Assembly: GCF_000424545.1 (NCBI RefSeq)
Contig: NZ_AUKC01000007.1
Location: 1-64,000, forward strand
Source of the DNA: Butyrivibrio sp. NC3005
Lineage (GTDB): Bacteria; Bacillota; Clostridia; Lachnospirales; Lachnospiraceae
Reading direction: 5' to 3'
DNA length: 64,000 bases
The position numbers were made by a program, and so were the translations under genes. Numbering within the stretch: position 1 is the first letter of the stretch; the number at the start of each line of letters is the position of its first letter. Below the pieces are notes generated by a model, which saw only the letters and a program-made list of their open reading frames with translations, was not told where the DNA came from and did not search any database. This document shows positions 17,396-27,486 of the stretch, one piece after another.

Positions 17396-18235
17396 ATGCC
17401 TAGTAAAAGAAAAGTTATTGCTTTAATTCTGAATATTTTAAAATATGCATTCCTTATAGCAGGAGCAATTTTTACAGTTTTGCCGTTTGTATGGATGATA
17501 GCTTCATCACTTAAAACTCCGGCAGAAATTGTACAGGTTCCACCGGCTATTTTTCCAAAAGCTGCTCAGTGGAGTAACTACAAGGTAGCATGGAATGCAG
17601 CACCTTTTGCAAAATACCTGCTTAATACTGTAATTGTGACAGTATGTACTACAATTGGTGTTCTTATCACAACTGTTTTATCTGCATTTGCATTTTCGAG
17701 ACTTGAGTTCCCGGGAAAGAAACTTATTTTTTCACTTTTCCTCGCAACTTTGATGATTCCTGGTGAGATGCTTATTATCACCAATTACATCACTATTATG
17801 AAGCTGCAGTGGATTGATACCTATCAGGCTATGATAGTACCGTGGATTTCCAGTGTTTTCTACATTTATCTTCTGACTCAGTTTTTCATGCAGGTTCCAA
17901 ATGAACTGTATTTAGCTGCGAAGGTTGATAAGTGCTCTGATCTTAAGTTTATGCTAAGAATAATGGTTCCTATGAACAAGCAGGCAATTATCACTATTGC
18001 GATTCTTAATATCATCAGTTCATGGAACGCATTTTTGTGGCCACTTCTTGTTACCAACTCAGATGGAATGAGAGTTTTGTCACATGGGCTTATTCGTTTC
18101 CAGACAGAGGCAGGAGCTTCTTATGAGCTTATAATGGCTGCTTCATGTATTTTGGTTATGCCTATTATTATCGTGTACCTGTTCCTTCGCAAATATATCA
18201 TCGAAGGTGTTACAAGGTCCGGTCTTAAGGGATAA
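17396..18235 (+). CDS. Sugar ABC transporter permease (MalG type)
   Basis: This 279-aa second permease subunit pairs with the MalF-type protein. Its N-terminus carries the usual VLPFVWMIASSLKTPAEI segment. A six-helix core has the EAA-like region near residue 180 (LYLAAKVDKCSDLKFM). The C-terminus ends in KYIIEGVTRSGLKG, a hallmark of MalG-type permeases. It begins 15 bases after the first permease with GAGG upstream. A copy of the 124-bp hairpin repeat separates it from the binding-protein gene that completes the system. Confidence 0.92.
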   Translation: MPSKRKVIALILNILKYAFLIAGAIFTVLPFVWMIASSLKTPAEIVQVPPAIFPKAAQWSNYKVAWNAAPFAKYLLNTVIVTVCTTIGVLITTVLSAFAFSRLEFPGKKLIFSLFLATLMIPGEMLIITNYITIMKLQWIDTYQAMIVPWISSVFYIYLLTQFFMQVPNELYLAAKVDKCSDLKFMLRIMVPMNKQAIITIAILNIISSWNAFLWPLLVTNSDGMRVLSHGLIRFQTEAGASYELIMAASCILVMPIIIVYLFLRKYIIEGVTRSGLKG

Positions 18236-18279
18236 GAGTTTTTTATTGATATGACCCGGAGCGCGCGCCGGATTGTATA

Positions 18280-18403
18280 ACTTCTTGCTGAGATTTATGA
18301 TAATCATCAGCAAGAATCCTGCTTTGCAGGACAAAATTTGTCTTAACGACAAATTTTGGTCTGGTACGGTTTTTGATTTTCCTGATGAAAACAAAAACCT
18401 ATA
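18280..18403. repeat. 124-bp four-hairpin repeat, copy B (inverse of 12228-12351)
   Basis: This is an exact reverse complement of copy A. Here it sits inside an operon, between the second permease gene and the substrate-binding-protein gene. Its four stems could attenuate readthrough or protect mRNA ends. Binding proteins are usually needed in excess over permeases, so a processing or stabilising element at this place makes sense, but that is inference. No clear target-site duplication was found. Confidence 0.9.
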
Positions 18404-18462
18404 AAAAATTATCTATTTTCACTGGCTGATAATAGCCGCAACGAGAGAGGAGATTTTTGAGT

Positions 18463-19749
18463 ATGAAGTTCAAGAAAATTGGTGCAAGTATTATGACTGC
18501 AGCTTTAGCAGTATCCATGCTTGCAGGATGTAGTGGATCAAACAATTCTAATGGTGGAAAGACAACAGATGGCTCAGCTAACACAGCTGCAAGCGCTGAT
18601 GGAAACATTGAGTCATGCGAAGTTACATTTTGGCATGCAATGGCTGGAGAGCAGGAGAAGACTCTTCAGGAAATCACAGATGATTTCAATAGCTCCAATA
18701 AGTACGGAATTAAAGTTACTCTTGTAAATCAGGGTAAGTACAACGATCTGCAGACAAAGCTTACAGCAAGCGCTGCATCCAATACTCTTCCTGATATGGC
18801 TCAGGCTTACAACAACTGGCTTACACCTTATAAGAATAAGCTTGTTAAGCTTGATGATCTTGTTAAGAATGACTTCGACAACTGGGATGATGTTATCGAA
18901 AGTTATAGAAATGAGTGTAGCGAGTTTGGCTTTGTTCACGCACTCCCTTTCAATAAGAGTACATATGTTTTGTTCTATAACAAGACAATGTTCGATGAAC
19001 TGAAGTTAACAGCTCCTACAACATGGGATGAAGTTAAGGCTGATGCAAAGATTGTAAAAGAGAAAAAGAACATCGAATTCATCGGTTTTGATGATATGGC
19101 AGGTGCTGTAGAAGCAACACTTAAGCAGAATGGTGTTGACTATATCGATGATAAGGGTGCTTTATTTGATACAGATAAGGGTCTTGAAACATTCACATTC
19201 CTTTCTGACCTTTACAATAACGGTTATGCTCGTCTTGTTGGTGAAGATTCATTCTTCTCTAACGTACTCAGCAATGGCAAAATTGCAGCTTATGTTGGTT
19301 CCAGCACAGGTGTATCTTACATCGATACAAGCAAAGGTTGGGAACTTGGAGTAGCTCCTCTTCCAGGAAATGTTGCTAAGGCAGCTAACACAGCTGGTAC
19401 TAATCTTGTAATGTTCTCTTCAGATGCTAACAAGCAGAAGGCAACATGGGAATATATGAAATTCCTTACATCTACAGAGAATACAACAAAGTGGGCAATT
19501 AAGACAGGATACCTTCCTGTAAGAACATCTGCATATAAGTCAGATGAATATCAGAAGTTCATGGCAGATGATGCAACTGCTACAGCTTCTTATGCACAGG
19601 CAGATTCTTTCTTCGTATCTCCTACATATGACGCTTCTACAGATATCCGTTCTGCAGTAGCTGCTAAGTACGAAGAACTCGTTCTTAACAAGTCTGATGC
19701 AAATACATGGAAAAAAGAACTTGTTGATACAATCAACTCTCAGTATTGA
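18463..19749 (+). CDS. Sugar ABC transporter substrate-binding lipoprotein (family 1)
   Basis: This 428-aa extracellular lipoprotein starts with a signal peptide and lipobox ending in MLAGC near residue 22, then a Ser/Asn/Gly-rich tether. The mature part begins EVTFWHAMAGEQEKTL, the standard opening of CUT1 binding proteins. LTASAASNTLPDMAQAY and FNKSTYVLFYNKTMF follow the family pattern. ATG 18463 has AGGAG 10-11 bases upstream; a TTG six bases earlier is less likely. Codon use is strongly optimised, suggesting abundant protein. It completes the importer encoded at 15434-18235. Confidence 0.93.
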   Translation: MKFKKIGASIMTAALAVSMLAGCSGSNNSNGGKTTDGSANTAASADGNIESCEVTFWHAMAGEQEKTLQEITDDFNSSNKYGIKVTLVNQGKYNDLQTKLTASAASNTLPDMAQAYNNWLTPYKNKLVKLDDLVKNDFDNWDDVIESYRNECSEFGFVHALPFNKSTYVLFYNKTMFDELKLTAPTTWDEVKADAKIVKEKKNIEFIGFDDMAGAVEATLKQNGVDYIDDKGALFDTDKGLETFTFLSDLYNNGYARLVGEDSFFSNVLSNGKIAAYVGSSTGVSYIDTSKGWELGVAPLPGNVAKAANTAGTNLVMFSSDANKQKATWEYMKFLTSTENTTKWAIKTGYLPVRTSAYKSDEYQKFMADDATATASYAQADSFFVSPTYDASTDIRSAVAAKYEELVLNKSDANTWKKELVDTINSQY

Positions 19750-19784
19750 TAACTATTTTTTGAACAAAAAATAATTTAACTCGG

Positions 19785-19828
19785 AGCTCTCTGCATCTAT
19801 CAAGATGTAGGGAGCTTTGATTTTCTTA
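19785..19828 (+). terminator. Intrinsic terminator of the sugar ABC operon
   Basis: AGCTCTCTGCATCT (19785-19798) pairs with AGATGTAGGGAGCT (19803-19816), with G-U pairs and a four-base loop, followed by a T-rich tract. Confidence 0.85.
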
Positions 19829-19843
19829 AGTTGGTGATAGATT

Positions 19844-21178
19844 ATGACAAAAATAAAATTTTATAGTGGTCTTAGGGAGATTGGGGGCACTGTCGTAGCA
19901 GTTGAAACAGATAAGGCAGTGTGTATTTTTGATTTTGGGTATGCTTTTGTTGGAAGACTTGATGAAAGTGTTTGTACTAGAAAAGGGCATGAAGCGCAGG
20001 ATTTTATGAGACTTGGGATACTTAACAGAATCGATGGAATATATGAATCTCATGCTGCTGGCGAGTTGAATCTCAAAGCCTATGGTGAAACAGATAAGAA
20101 GTATTTTGCAATCATTTCTCATATGCATATCGATCACATGGGAGGTTTGGGATGCCTTGATCCAAAAATGCCTGTGTATATGAGCAATGATTCGGCAAAG
20201 CTGTATAAAAGAATGGGTGTTATGGGAGAGCTTGAGTACAGAGAGCATGAGAATATTCAGCCAATGGAGTATGACAGCACCATCACGGTTGAAGATATAA
20301 AAGTTACCTGTATTCAGGTAGATCATGATGTAATAGGAGCGTGCGGTTTCCTTATAGAAACAGAAGATGGCAGTATCTGTTATACAGGTGATTTCAGATT
20401 TCATGGCTTCCATCCTGATGTAAGCAGTGCTTTTGGTAATAAGTGCAAGGGTGCAGATGTTATGATAACTGAAGGAGTTACCATAAGCTTTGCAGATGTA
20501 GACATGCTTTCACTTGAGGGTCCGGAACGTACCACAAGTGAATACACACTTCTAGAAGATATGAAAGAGCGATGCAGACAGGAAGATGGCCTTATTGTAA
20601 TTAACAATTACAATAGAAATGTAGAGCGAATTCATCAAATGATTCATGCACTTGCCAAAGAAAAACGTCAGATGGCGCTTGATAGTATTCAGGCGGATTA
20701 TGTCAATGCATTTTATCCATGGGACGATTTTGTAGTATATATTCCAGAGGGCGGAAGTACTAACAATCCATCTCTTAGGGAAAAGAAAGTTATAGACAGA
20801 AATGAATTATTAACAAATCCATCTAAGTATGTTTTGCAGCAAAATTACAAGAATATTTATGAACTCTTTGACTTGAAAGATGTTGTGTCAGTATATTTGC
20901 ATATGGATGGTGCTCCTCTTGGAGATTATGATCCGTCCTTTGCAAAGTTCCAAAGTTTTCTTGAAGTGCAGGGAATAAAAAATGAACATGTAGGTCTTGG
21001 CGGACATGCAGAGCCATATTACCTTAGAAAAATGGCGGATATCATTGCACCAACAACGCTTGTACCACTTCATAGTTTTAGACCTGAGCAGTTCAATACT
21101 GAATATGCAAAAGAAATAGTTCTTCCTGAATGCGGACAAAGTTTCTATCTCGAGAATGGAAAGCTGGTAAAAGAATAA
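19844..21178 (+). CDS. Metallo-beta-lactamase fold hydrolase, RNase J/beta-CASP-like
   Basis: This 444-aa protein has the metal-binding motif SHMHIDHMGG (HxHxDH) near residue 94, a downstream DHD segment, and YTGDFRFHG near 180, which supplies further metal ligands. The C-terminal LGGHAEPYYLRKMADI and TTLVPLHSF resemble the beta-CASP nuclease block of RNase J-type enzymes (GHA and PxHSF). It could therefore process RNA, but it is shorter than canonical RNase J and its substrate is unproven. The gene stands alone between the sugar operon and a convergent SPFH gene. Confidence 0.8.
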   Translation: MTKIKFYSGLREIGGTVVAVETDKAVCIFDFGYAFVGRLDESVCTRKGHEAQDFMRLGILNRIDGIYESHAAGELNLKAYGETDKKYFAIISHMHIDHMGGLGCLDPKMPVYMSNDSAKLYKRMGVMGELEYREHENIQPMEYDSTITVEDIKVTCIQVDHDVIGACGFLIETEDGSICYTGDFRFHGFHPDVSSAFGNKCKGADVMITEGVTISFADVDMLSLEGPERTTSEYTLLEDMKERCRQEDGLIVINNYNRNVERIHQMIHALAKEKRQMALDSIQADYVNAFYPWDDFVVYIPEGGSTNNPSLREKKVIDRNELLTNPSKYVLQQNYKNIYELFDLKDVVSVYLHMDGAPLGDYDPSFAKFQSFLEVQGIKNEHVGLGGHAEPYYLRKMADIIAPTTLVPLHSFRPEQFNTEYAKEIVLPECGQSFYLENGKLVKE

Positions 21179-21189
21179 AATTTTAGTAA

Positions 21190-21234
21190 AAAAGCTTCTT
21201 GCTGAGTTTTTATAATCATCAGCAAGAAGCTTTT
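21190..21234. terminator. Bidirectional terminator related to the 124-bp repeat
   Basis: AAAAGCTTCTTGCTGA (21190-21205) pairs perfectly with TCAGCAAGAAGCTTTT (21219-21234). It serves the convergent genes on both sides. The stem and much of the loop (ATAATCATCAGCAAGAA) match the fourth hairpin of the 124-bp repeats, so it belongs to the same sequence family. Confidence 0.9.
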
Positions 21235-21275
21235 ACAATTAATCTTACATTTCTAAAAATAATTGAATTTAGTAA

Positions 21276-22313
21276 TTAATCATGTATTTCTACAGATTCG
21301 TTAATTGCTCTAGAAGTTTCAGAAGCCTCGCGGCCGCCCTGGCTTGTTTCAACATTTATACAAGGATCCTTTACAGGAGCCTTTTTTGGTTTCTCTGACA
21401 TGTCAATACTTGTAGAGTTACCAATTCCAAGAGCTTCACCGGCTACTCCAAGTGTAGAGATTACGTTTGATAAGTCAGTTGGCATGAAAATCTTTGTTGC
21501 ACGTCCGTCAGCGACAGTCTTAAGTGCATCTATGCCTTTAAGTTTCAGTACATTTTCGGAAGGATTTGCCTCAGATAACATACGAAGACCATCAGCTTCA
21601 GCCTTGTAAACCATCTCAATTGACTTTGCGCGGCCTTCAGCAAGTGCAATTTGAGAATCACGTTCAGCTTCAGCAGCAAGAATCTTTGCTTTTTTATCAC
21701 CTTCTGCACGGCTGACAACAGCTTCCTGATGAGCCTGAGCTTCGAGAACTGTCTGACGTCTTTCGCGTTCTGCTCTCATCTGCTTGGACATGATAGCCTG
21801 AAGTTCAGGGTCAATGCCGATAGTCTTAAGCTCAACACGGCTTACCTTGATACCCCATTTATCACTGGCGTCATCAATTACTTTTGTAAGGTTTCTATTA
21901 ATTTCATCTCTTGAAGAAAGAAGCTGGTCAAGTTCCATTTCACCGGCGACATTTCTAAGTGTAGTTGCACACAGATTCTGAAGACCCGAGATAGGATTTT
22001 CGATACCATAAGTATAGAGTCTTGGCTCGAATACAGTTGTGTAAATAACAGAATCAAGATCAATCTGAACGTTATCCTTGGTGATTACCTTCTGAGGAGG
22101 AAAGTCAAGAACCTGTTCCTTGAGGCTGATCTTACGAACAACTCTTTCAATAAAAGGAACTTTAAGGTGAGGACCTGCCTGCCAAGTGGTCTTGTATTGA
22201 CCAAGCATTTCAAGGACATATGCGTGTCCCTGAGGAACGATTACAAAGTTTGTTACGATTAATGCAAGAAGAATAACAACAATAATAAGAATAGGTAAAG
22301 CAATTTCTTCCAT
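21276..22313 (-). CDS. SPFH/Band 7 (stomatin-like) membrane protein
   Basis: This 345-aa protein has an N-terminal membrane anchor (residues about 5-25), then an SPFH domain with VPQGHAYVLEMLGQY and the segment ITKDNVQIDLDSVIY. A long charged helical region (RAERERRQTVLEAQAHQE) follows, consistent with oligomerisation. The family forms membrane scaffolds and often pairs with a NfeD-like protein, which is absent here. GGGAG precedes the ATG on the minus strand. It is transcribed alone and convergent with the beta-CASP gene. Confidence 0.92.
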   Translation of the reverse strand: MEEIALPILIIVVILLALIVTNFVIVPQGHAYVLEMLGQYKTTWQAGPHLKVPFIERVVRKISLKEQVLDFPPQKVITKDNVQIDLDSVIYTTVFEPRLYTYGIENPISGLQNLCATTLRNVAGEMELDQLLSSRDEINRNLTKVIDDASDKWGIKVSRVELKTIGIDPELQAIMSKQMRAERERRQTVLEAQAHQEAVVSRAEGDKKAKILAAEAERDSQIALAEGRAKSIEMVYKAEADGLRMLSEANPSENVLKLKGIDALKTVADGRATKIFMPTDLSNVISTLGVAGEALGIGNSTSIDMSEKPKKAPVKDPCINVETSQGGREASETSRAINESVEIHD

Positions 22314-22674
22314 ACGATTAATACTCCCTTCTTTTTTGGAAAAATGTTAGAAAAATTTGAAGTAGTAAAAAATTACAGTTTTTTATTGCCTCAAGCTATT
22401 ATTATTATACGTCCACTTTTCTAAAAAAAATAGTATCATTCGTCGCATATTAGTTACAATTCGGTAGTTTTCCAGATAGCAAGATAAGAGATTTAAGCAA
22501 AATACATTTTATTTTTTATTTCGATAATTTATAAATTCTTAATAGGAAAAACTCTTTTATTTTTTTGAGGTTGTGATATACTTTCAATTCGGTCGGTAAA
22601 ACAAAAACGAAATTACGTTTGTTAAAAGTTTCAGGGATGAAACAAAAGGATATACTTTCAAGGAGGTAATGAAA
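22314..22674. other. Divergent intergenic region
   Basis: No gene, RNA or confident promoter was recognised here. It must hold start signals for both the SPFH gene (left) and the chemoreceptor (right). It is AT-rich. A GTCGGTAA resembles the -10 half of a sigma-28 site but lacks a matching TAAA upstream. Confidence 0.4.
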
Positions 22675-24699
22675 GTGAAAGCAAGTTCAGATTCAAAGAG
22701 CACAAAATCTGTAAGTTCAGTAAAGAAAATCAACAGTATCAAAACAAAAATAGTAGCTGCGGCAATCAGCATGGCAGTTATTCCCCTTTTAATAATTGTA
22801 TCTGTGAATTTTGTAAGAACTCAGAATGAAGCAATTAAAACATCAAAAGATAGCCTTAGCTGGTCAGCATGGTATCTTCAGTCTGAAGTAAAGCAGATTA
22901 TGGCTAAAAATGAATCTTCATTGCTTAGCCTTGCAGCATCTTCTAGTGTAAGAAGTTATCTTAAAAATGGAGAAACACCTGAAACCAGAAAAGATATTTT
23001 AAACCAGATGAAAGCTATCAATGATACATTCGGTGACGAGAATCAGATAGTTCTTTCTAATATCGAAGGAATGATGGTTCTTAGAAGTGATGAAGGAAAG
23101 TGTGTTGATATTTCTCAAAGAGATTATTTCATCAAAGCTTCTAAAGGAGAGATTAATGCTGCTTCTGTATTTGTAAGCGGATCTACAAAAATCAGAAATA
23201 CTTGTCTGGCAGTTCCGGTAAAGGATGAGAACGGAGATATAATTGGAGTTATTCATAGAAGTTACATGCTTAGTGACTTCCATAAGCTCCTTGCAGAAGA
23301 CGGTGTTGAAGCATTCATGGTAGATGGCGACGGAACTCTTGCAGCACACTCTGATTATGATATTTCAGGTGATGATGAACCAAAAAGCTTCAAACAGTCA
23401 CCATATATGACATCAGGTCTTGAGTCTGATACATACGAAAGCAATGCAACAGGACATACAACTTATGTTTCTTACGTAAAAGAACCTATTTCAGGATATA
23501 CAGTTTGCGTAGCAGTTGATAAAAATGAAGTACTTAAAGAAGCCAGATTAAGCGCATTAACAGGAATTATTCTTGGATTAATCGTACTTGCTATAGTAGT
23601 AGTATTCTCACTTATTATGGCAAAGAAATTCACTGATCCTATTATGGAAGTAGATGAAAGCCTTTCTGCACTTGCAGATGGAAGATTTAAGAAAATCGGA
23701 AAATATACAAATAGAAAAGATGAAATTGGCCACATAGTTAGAAATACTGATTCAGTGATTGAGAAGTTAGGTAAAATAGTTGGTTACATAAAGGAATCTT
23801 CCAATACAGTTGGTCACTCTTCTGAGGAACTTTCTCTTATGGCAAATCAGATTGCAGCAACAGCTGAAAGCGTAGCTGGTGCAGTTCAGGAAATTGCAAC
23901 AGGTGCAGTACAGCAGGCAGAAGAAATCCAGTCAGCAGCAGAAGGATCTAATAAGATAACAAAGGCAGTTGAAAGTGTTCAGGGGTCATCAAATGATGTT
24001 AATGAACTTGCTGCACGCATGAAGAAGGCTTCTGAAGATTCAAGTAAGTCACTTTCATACCTTCAGGCATCTTCAACTAATATGACATCTAAGATTGAAG
24101 AAATATCTTCAAAAATCGCAGCAACACAGGAAGCAGTAGCAAATATTAATGATAGAGTAGAAGGAATTTCCGGTATCGCTTCTCAGACTAACCTTTTGTC
24201 ACTTAATGCTTCAATCGAGGCTGCAAGATCAGGTGAGTACGGAAAAGGATTCTCAGTAGTAGCATCAGAAATTAGACAGCTTGCTGATGATTCTGAAAAC
24301 CTTGCTCAGGAAATCAGAGGAGTTATGGATAGCCTCTTATCTCAGGCGCAGGATGCAGTACAAGCTGCTCAGGAAATCAAAAAAGGTAATATTGAACAGC
24401 AGGAAGCACTTGCAAAGACACTTACTTCTGTTCAAGGAATGCTCGAAGATATCGAAAAGACAGTATCTGGTGTAACTGTTATTTCTTCTGATGCTAATGA
24501 CTGCGTAAATTCAAATAGACTTGTAAGCGATGCTATGTCTTCACTTACAGCTATTTCAGAAGAAAATGCTGCTTCATCTGAAACAACAGGTGCATCTGTT
24601 CAGGAACTTTCTGCAACAGTATCAACACTTGCTATGTCTGCAACAGGACTTCGCGATGTAGCTGAAAAGCTTAATCAGGAGATTGCATTCTTTAAGTAA
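22675..24699 (+). CDS. Methyl-accepting chemotaxis protein with extracellular dCache-type sensor
   Basis: This transmembrane chemoreceptor of about 674 aa signals to CheA/CheW. One membrane helix lies near residues 28-48. An extracytoplasmic region of about 230 aa has cache-type features ([19 protein letters not shown]). A second helix is near 285-310, followed by HAMP and the long cytoplasmic coiled coil with the conserved tip [16 protein letters not shown] near 506. AGGAGG lies only two bases before ATG 22669 but eight before GTG 22675, so the GTG is the likely start. The ligand is unknown; cache domains often bind amino acids or organic acids. Confidence 0.93.
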   Translation: MKASSDSKSTKSVSSVKKINSIKTKIVAAAISMAVIPLLIIVSVNFVRTQNEAIKTSKDSLSWSAWYLQSEVKQIMAKNESSLLSLAASSSVRSYLKNGETPETRKDILNQMKAINDTFGDENQIVLSNIEGMMVLRSDEGKCVDISQRDYFIKASKGEINAASVFVSGSTKIRNTCLAVPVKDENGDIIGVIHRSYMLSDFHKLLAEDGVEAFMVDGDGTLAAHSDYDISGDDEPKSFKQSPYMTSGLESDTYESNATGHTTYVSYVKEPISGYTVCVAVDKNEVLKEARLSALTGIILGLIVLAIVVVFSLIMAKKFTDPIMEVDESLSALADGRFKKIGKYTNRKDEIGHIVRNTDSVIEKLGKIVGYIKESSNTVGHSSEELSLMANQIAATAESVAGAVQEIATGAVQQAEEIQSAAEGSNKITKAVESVQGSSNDVNELAARMKKASEDSSKSLSYLQASSTNMTSKIEEISSKIAATQEAVANINDRVEGISGIASQTNLLSLNASIEAARSGEYGKGFSVVASEIRQLADDSENLAQEIRGVMDSLLSQAQDAVQAAQEIKKGNIEQQEALAKTLTSVQGMLEDIEKTVSGVTVISSDANDCVNSNRLVSDAMSSLTAISEENAASSETTGASVQELSATVSTLAMSATGLRDVAEKLNQEIAFFK

Positions 24700-25072
24700 T
24701 TAAAGATTATAAATGTTATGGTTCTAAGGTTTTTAAATACTGGAAATCAATATTTATAAACAGTTTTGCTCACGAAATAGTATAATCAGGCAAAACACAT
24801 CTATCAAAGACTGTAAGAAATGAGAAATCATTTTTTGCAGTCTTTTTGCCATATAAAAGATAATATGAGAATCTAATTTGACGCAATTGTCATAAAAGAA
24901 TGGACAAAAACATTTTAGTATGATAGAGTGGTAAATAACTAAAGCTATTCTATGTATCTGTAATATGATTAAGACTTACATTTATTATGAGAATAACTTT
25001 TTTCTAATTACTTGCTTGTTGCATGGGTATAAACACCATAAGATAAAAATCAAATATTCTAAGGAGATTATT
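24700..25072 (+). terminator. Chemoreceptor terminator (24808-24847) within a 370-base gap
   Basis: A 16-bp stem (24808-24823 with 24828-24843, two G-U pairs) has a GAAA tetraloop and is followed by TTTTT. The rest of this gap is AT-rich. It must hold the promoter for the amino-acid transporter, but no convincing pair of elements was found. Confidence 0.8.
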
Positions 25073-25906
25073 ATGAAAAAGAACACAACAGTAATGCGAC
25101 TCTTTTCAACTTTAATGGTTGGAGTATTAACTTTTTCTCTTACTGCATGTTCATCAGACAAGACTAATACAGCAAATAAGTCTGAATCTAAAACAGAGGC
25201 TGGTTCTGATTTGGACTATATCAAGCAGAAAGGCTCTTTGATTATAGGTATTACAGACTTTGCACCAATGGATTACAAAGATGATGATGGCAACTGGATA
25301 GGTTTTGATGCAGACCTTGCAAAGAAAGTATGCGAAGATCTGGGAGTTAAGGCTGAATTTATTGAGATTGATTGGGACAATAAAATCCTTGAACTTGACA
25401 ATAAGTCAATTGATGTAGTATGGAATGGAATGACACTTACAGATGAGGTTAAGTCTTCCATGAACTGTACCAAGTCATACCTTCAGAATGCACAGGTGGT
25501 TGTCCTTCCAAAAGATAAAGCAGACAAATACAAAGATGTCAATTCTTTAAAAGATTTGTCATTCGCGGTTGAAACAGGTTCTGCAGGTGAAGCAAGTGCC
25601 AAAGAAAACAAACTAAATTATACAAGCGTAGCATCACAGTCTGATGCTGTAATGGAAGTTGCAGCCGGAACATCAGATGCCTGCATCATTGATCTTTTAA
25701 TGGCAGGTGCAATGATTGGTGATGGAACAAGCTATGCAAACCTTGCATATACCGTATCTCTTACATCAGAAGAGTATGTGGTAGGATGCAGAAAAGGTTC
25801 TGACCTGACAGATTATATCAATTCTGAATTTGATAAATTCAAGAACGATAGCACAATGGATAAGATTGCCAAGACCTATAACCTCGAAGGTGCTCTTATT
25901 AAATAA
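25073..25906 (+). CDS. Polar amino-acid ABC transporter substrate-binding lipoprotein
   Basis: This 277-aa family 3 binding protein has a signal peptide ending in the lipobox LTAC near residue 24. The mature part opens LDYIKQKGSLIIGITDFAPM and has GNWIGFDADLAKKVCEDLG, the classic pattern of glutamine/histidine-type binding proteins. AAGGAG precedes ATG 25073; a longer frame from 24965 has no ribosome binding site and would hide the signal peptide. It is the first gene of a three-gene importer. Confidence 0.93.
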   Translation: MKKNTTVMRLFSTLMVGVLTFSLTACSSDKTNTANKSESKTEAGSDLDYIKQKGSLIIGITDFAPMDYKDDDGNWIGFDADLAKKVCEDLGVKAEFIEIDWDNKILELDNKSIDVVWNGMTLTDEVKSSMNCTKSYLQNAQVVVLPKDKADKYKDVNSLKDLSFAVETGSAGEASAKENKLNYTSVASQSDAVMEVAAGTSDACIIDLLMAGAMIGDGTSYANLAYTVSLTSEEYVVGCRKGSDLTDYINSEFDKFKNDSTMDKIAKTYNLEGALIK

Positions 25907-25922
25907 AATATGAGGATTAAAT

Positions 25923-26576
25923 ATGTTTTTAACTGTAACATTATCTTTGCTTGAAGGTTTTCTTTCAACATTAAAACTTTTCGGACTTACGCTGCTTTTT
26001 TCAATACCGCTTGGATTATTCATATGCTTTGGATCCATTAATAAACTGAAAATTATTCGTTTTCCAATTAGATTTATCATATGGGTAATCCGCGGAACAC
26101 CGCTTATGCTCCAGCTTATCGTAATATATTATGGTCCTGGACTTATCTTGGGAACGTCCATATGGAACGGTACAAGCGGAAGATTTATTGCGGCACTCGT
26201 TGCATTTGTAATTAATTATGCATGCTATTTTTCAGAAATATATAGAGGCGGAATATTATCAATTCCTCAAGGACAGTACGAAGCTGGTAAAGTTTTGGGA
26301 CTTACCAATAGAGAAATCTTTACTAAAATCATACTTTTGCAGGTAACAAAGAGAATAGTGCCGCCTATGAGTAATGAAATAATAACTCTTGTAAAAGATA
26401 CTTCGCTTGCTAGAATTATTTCAGTTTATGAGATTATATGGAATGGTTCTGCATTCATTAAAAGCGATGGAATTATATGGCCATTGTTCTATACAGGCGC
26501 ATTTTATCTTCTGTTTTCGGGTGTATTAACACTGTTTTTTGGATGGCTGGAAAAAAAGCTGAGTTTCTTCAAGTAA
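25923..26576 (+). CDS. Polar amino-acid ABC transporter permease
   Basis: This 217-aa inner-membrane subunit has about five helices. The HisM/GlnP-type signature is clear: WVIRGTPLMLQLIVIYYG near residue 58 and the coupling segment QGQYEAGKVLGLTNREIF near 117. Only one permease gene is present, so it probably works as a homodimer. It starts 16 bases after the binding-protein gene. Confidence 0.93.
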   Translation: MFLTVTLSLLEGFLSTLKLFGLTLLFSIPLGLFICFGSINKLKIIRFPIRFIIWVIRGTPLMLQLIVIYYGPGLILGTSIWNGTSGRFIAALVAFVINYACYFSEIYRGGILSIPQGQYEAGKVLGLTNREIFTKIILLQVTKRIVPPMSNEIITLVKDTSLARIISVYEIIWNGSAFIKSDGIIWPLFYTGAFYLLFSGVLTLFFGWLEKKLSFFK

Positions 26577-26594
26577 AAATACAAAGGTAATAAG

Positions 26595-27359
26595 ATGTCT
26601 ATTTTAGAAGTAAAAAATATAACAAAAAAATTTGATAATACAATGATTCTTAAAGGAATTGATTTCTCTATGGAAGAGGGAGAGGTTATTTCCATTATAG
26701 GGTCGTCAGGAAGTGGAAAAACAACACTTCTTCGTTGTCTAAATTTCCTCGAAACTCCCGACACCGGTATGATAAAAGTTAATGGTGAAGTTCTTTTTGA
26801 TGGGGCAAATATTGAAAGTAATAAGCGCATACAGGAAGAAGAAATCAGAAAAAAAAGACTTCATTTTGGAATGGTATTCCAACAGTTTCATCTTTTTCCG
26901 CAGTATACTGCACTTGAAAATGTATGCCTTGCACCAAATCTGTTGAAAAATAAAAGCAGTGATGAAATAAAACAAGAAGGAATGATGCTGCTAGATAGAA
27001 TGGGACTTTCTGATAGGATGAATAATTATCCTCATCAGCTTTCCGGAGGGCAGCAGCAAAGAGTTGCAATCGCACGAGCACTTGCAATGAATCCGGATAT
27101 TCTATGTTTCGATGAACCAACATCTGCTCTTGACCCAGAGCTTACAGGAGAAGTTCTCAAAGTTATTCGCTCTCTTGCAGATAATAACACTACTATGATT
27201 ATCGTTACGCATGAAATGGGCTTTGCAAGAGATGTTTCTGATAAAGTCTTATTCATGGATCAGGGAATAATATTAGAGCAGGGTGATGCTAAAGAAGTAA
27301 TAGATAACCCTCAAAAAGAGAGAACAAAACAGTTTTTGTCAGTGATGAACAAGTATTAA
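26595..27359 (+). CDS. Polar amino-acid ABC transporter ATP-binding protein
   Basis: This 254-aa ATPase of the GlnQ/HisP type has Walker [10 protein letters not shown] near residue 35, a Q-loop in [10 protein letters not shown], signature LSGGQQQR near 150, Walker [13 protein letters not shown] near 173, and switch [10 protein letters not shown] near 205. It closes the importer operon 18 bases after the permease gene. No strong terminator follows before the xylanase promoter region. Confidence 0.94.
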   Translation: MSILEVKNITKKFDNTMILKGIDFSMEEGEVISIIGSSGSGKTTLLRCLNFLETPDTGMIKVNGEVLFDGANIESNKRIQEEEIRKKRLHFGMVFQQFHLFPQYTALENVCLAPNLLKNKSSDEIKQEGMMLLDRMGLSDRMNNYPHQLSGGQQQRVAIARALAMNPDILCFDEPTSALDPELTGEVLKVIRSLADNNTTMIIVTHEMGFARDVSDKVLFMDQGIILEQGDAKEVIDNPQKERTKQFLSVMNKY

Positions 27360-27486
27360 AAGCTGAAAAAAGCTTAAGATAATAGCAAAAAACAAAAATT
27401 AGATAGCAATTAATGATTAGAGTCTGCCAATACTTTATTCTATATTAAAAACGTAACCAAATTTATTAAATTAGGGAGGTACGAAA

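Noticed and set aside
22588-22605. Sigma-28 promoter for the first chemoreceptor
   Set aside because: GTCGGTAA matches only six of eight positions and no TAAA is at the right distance.
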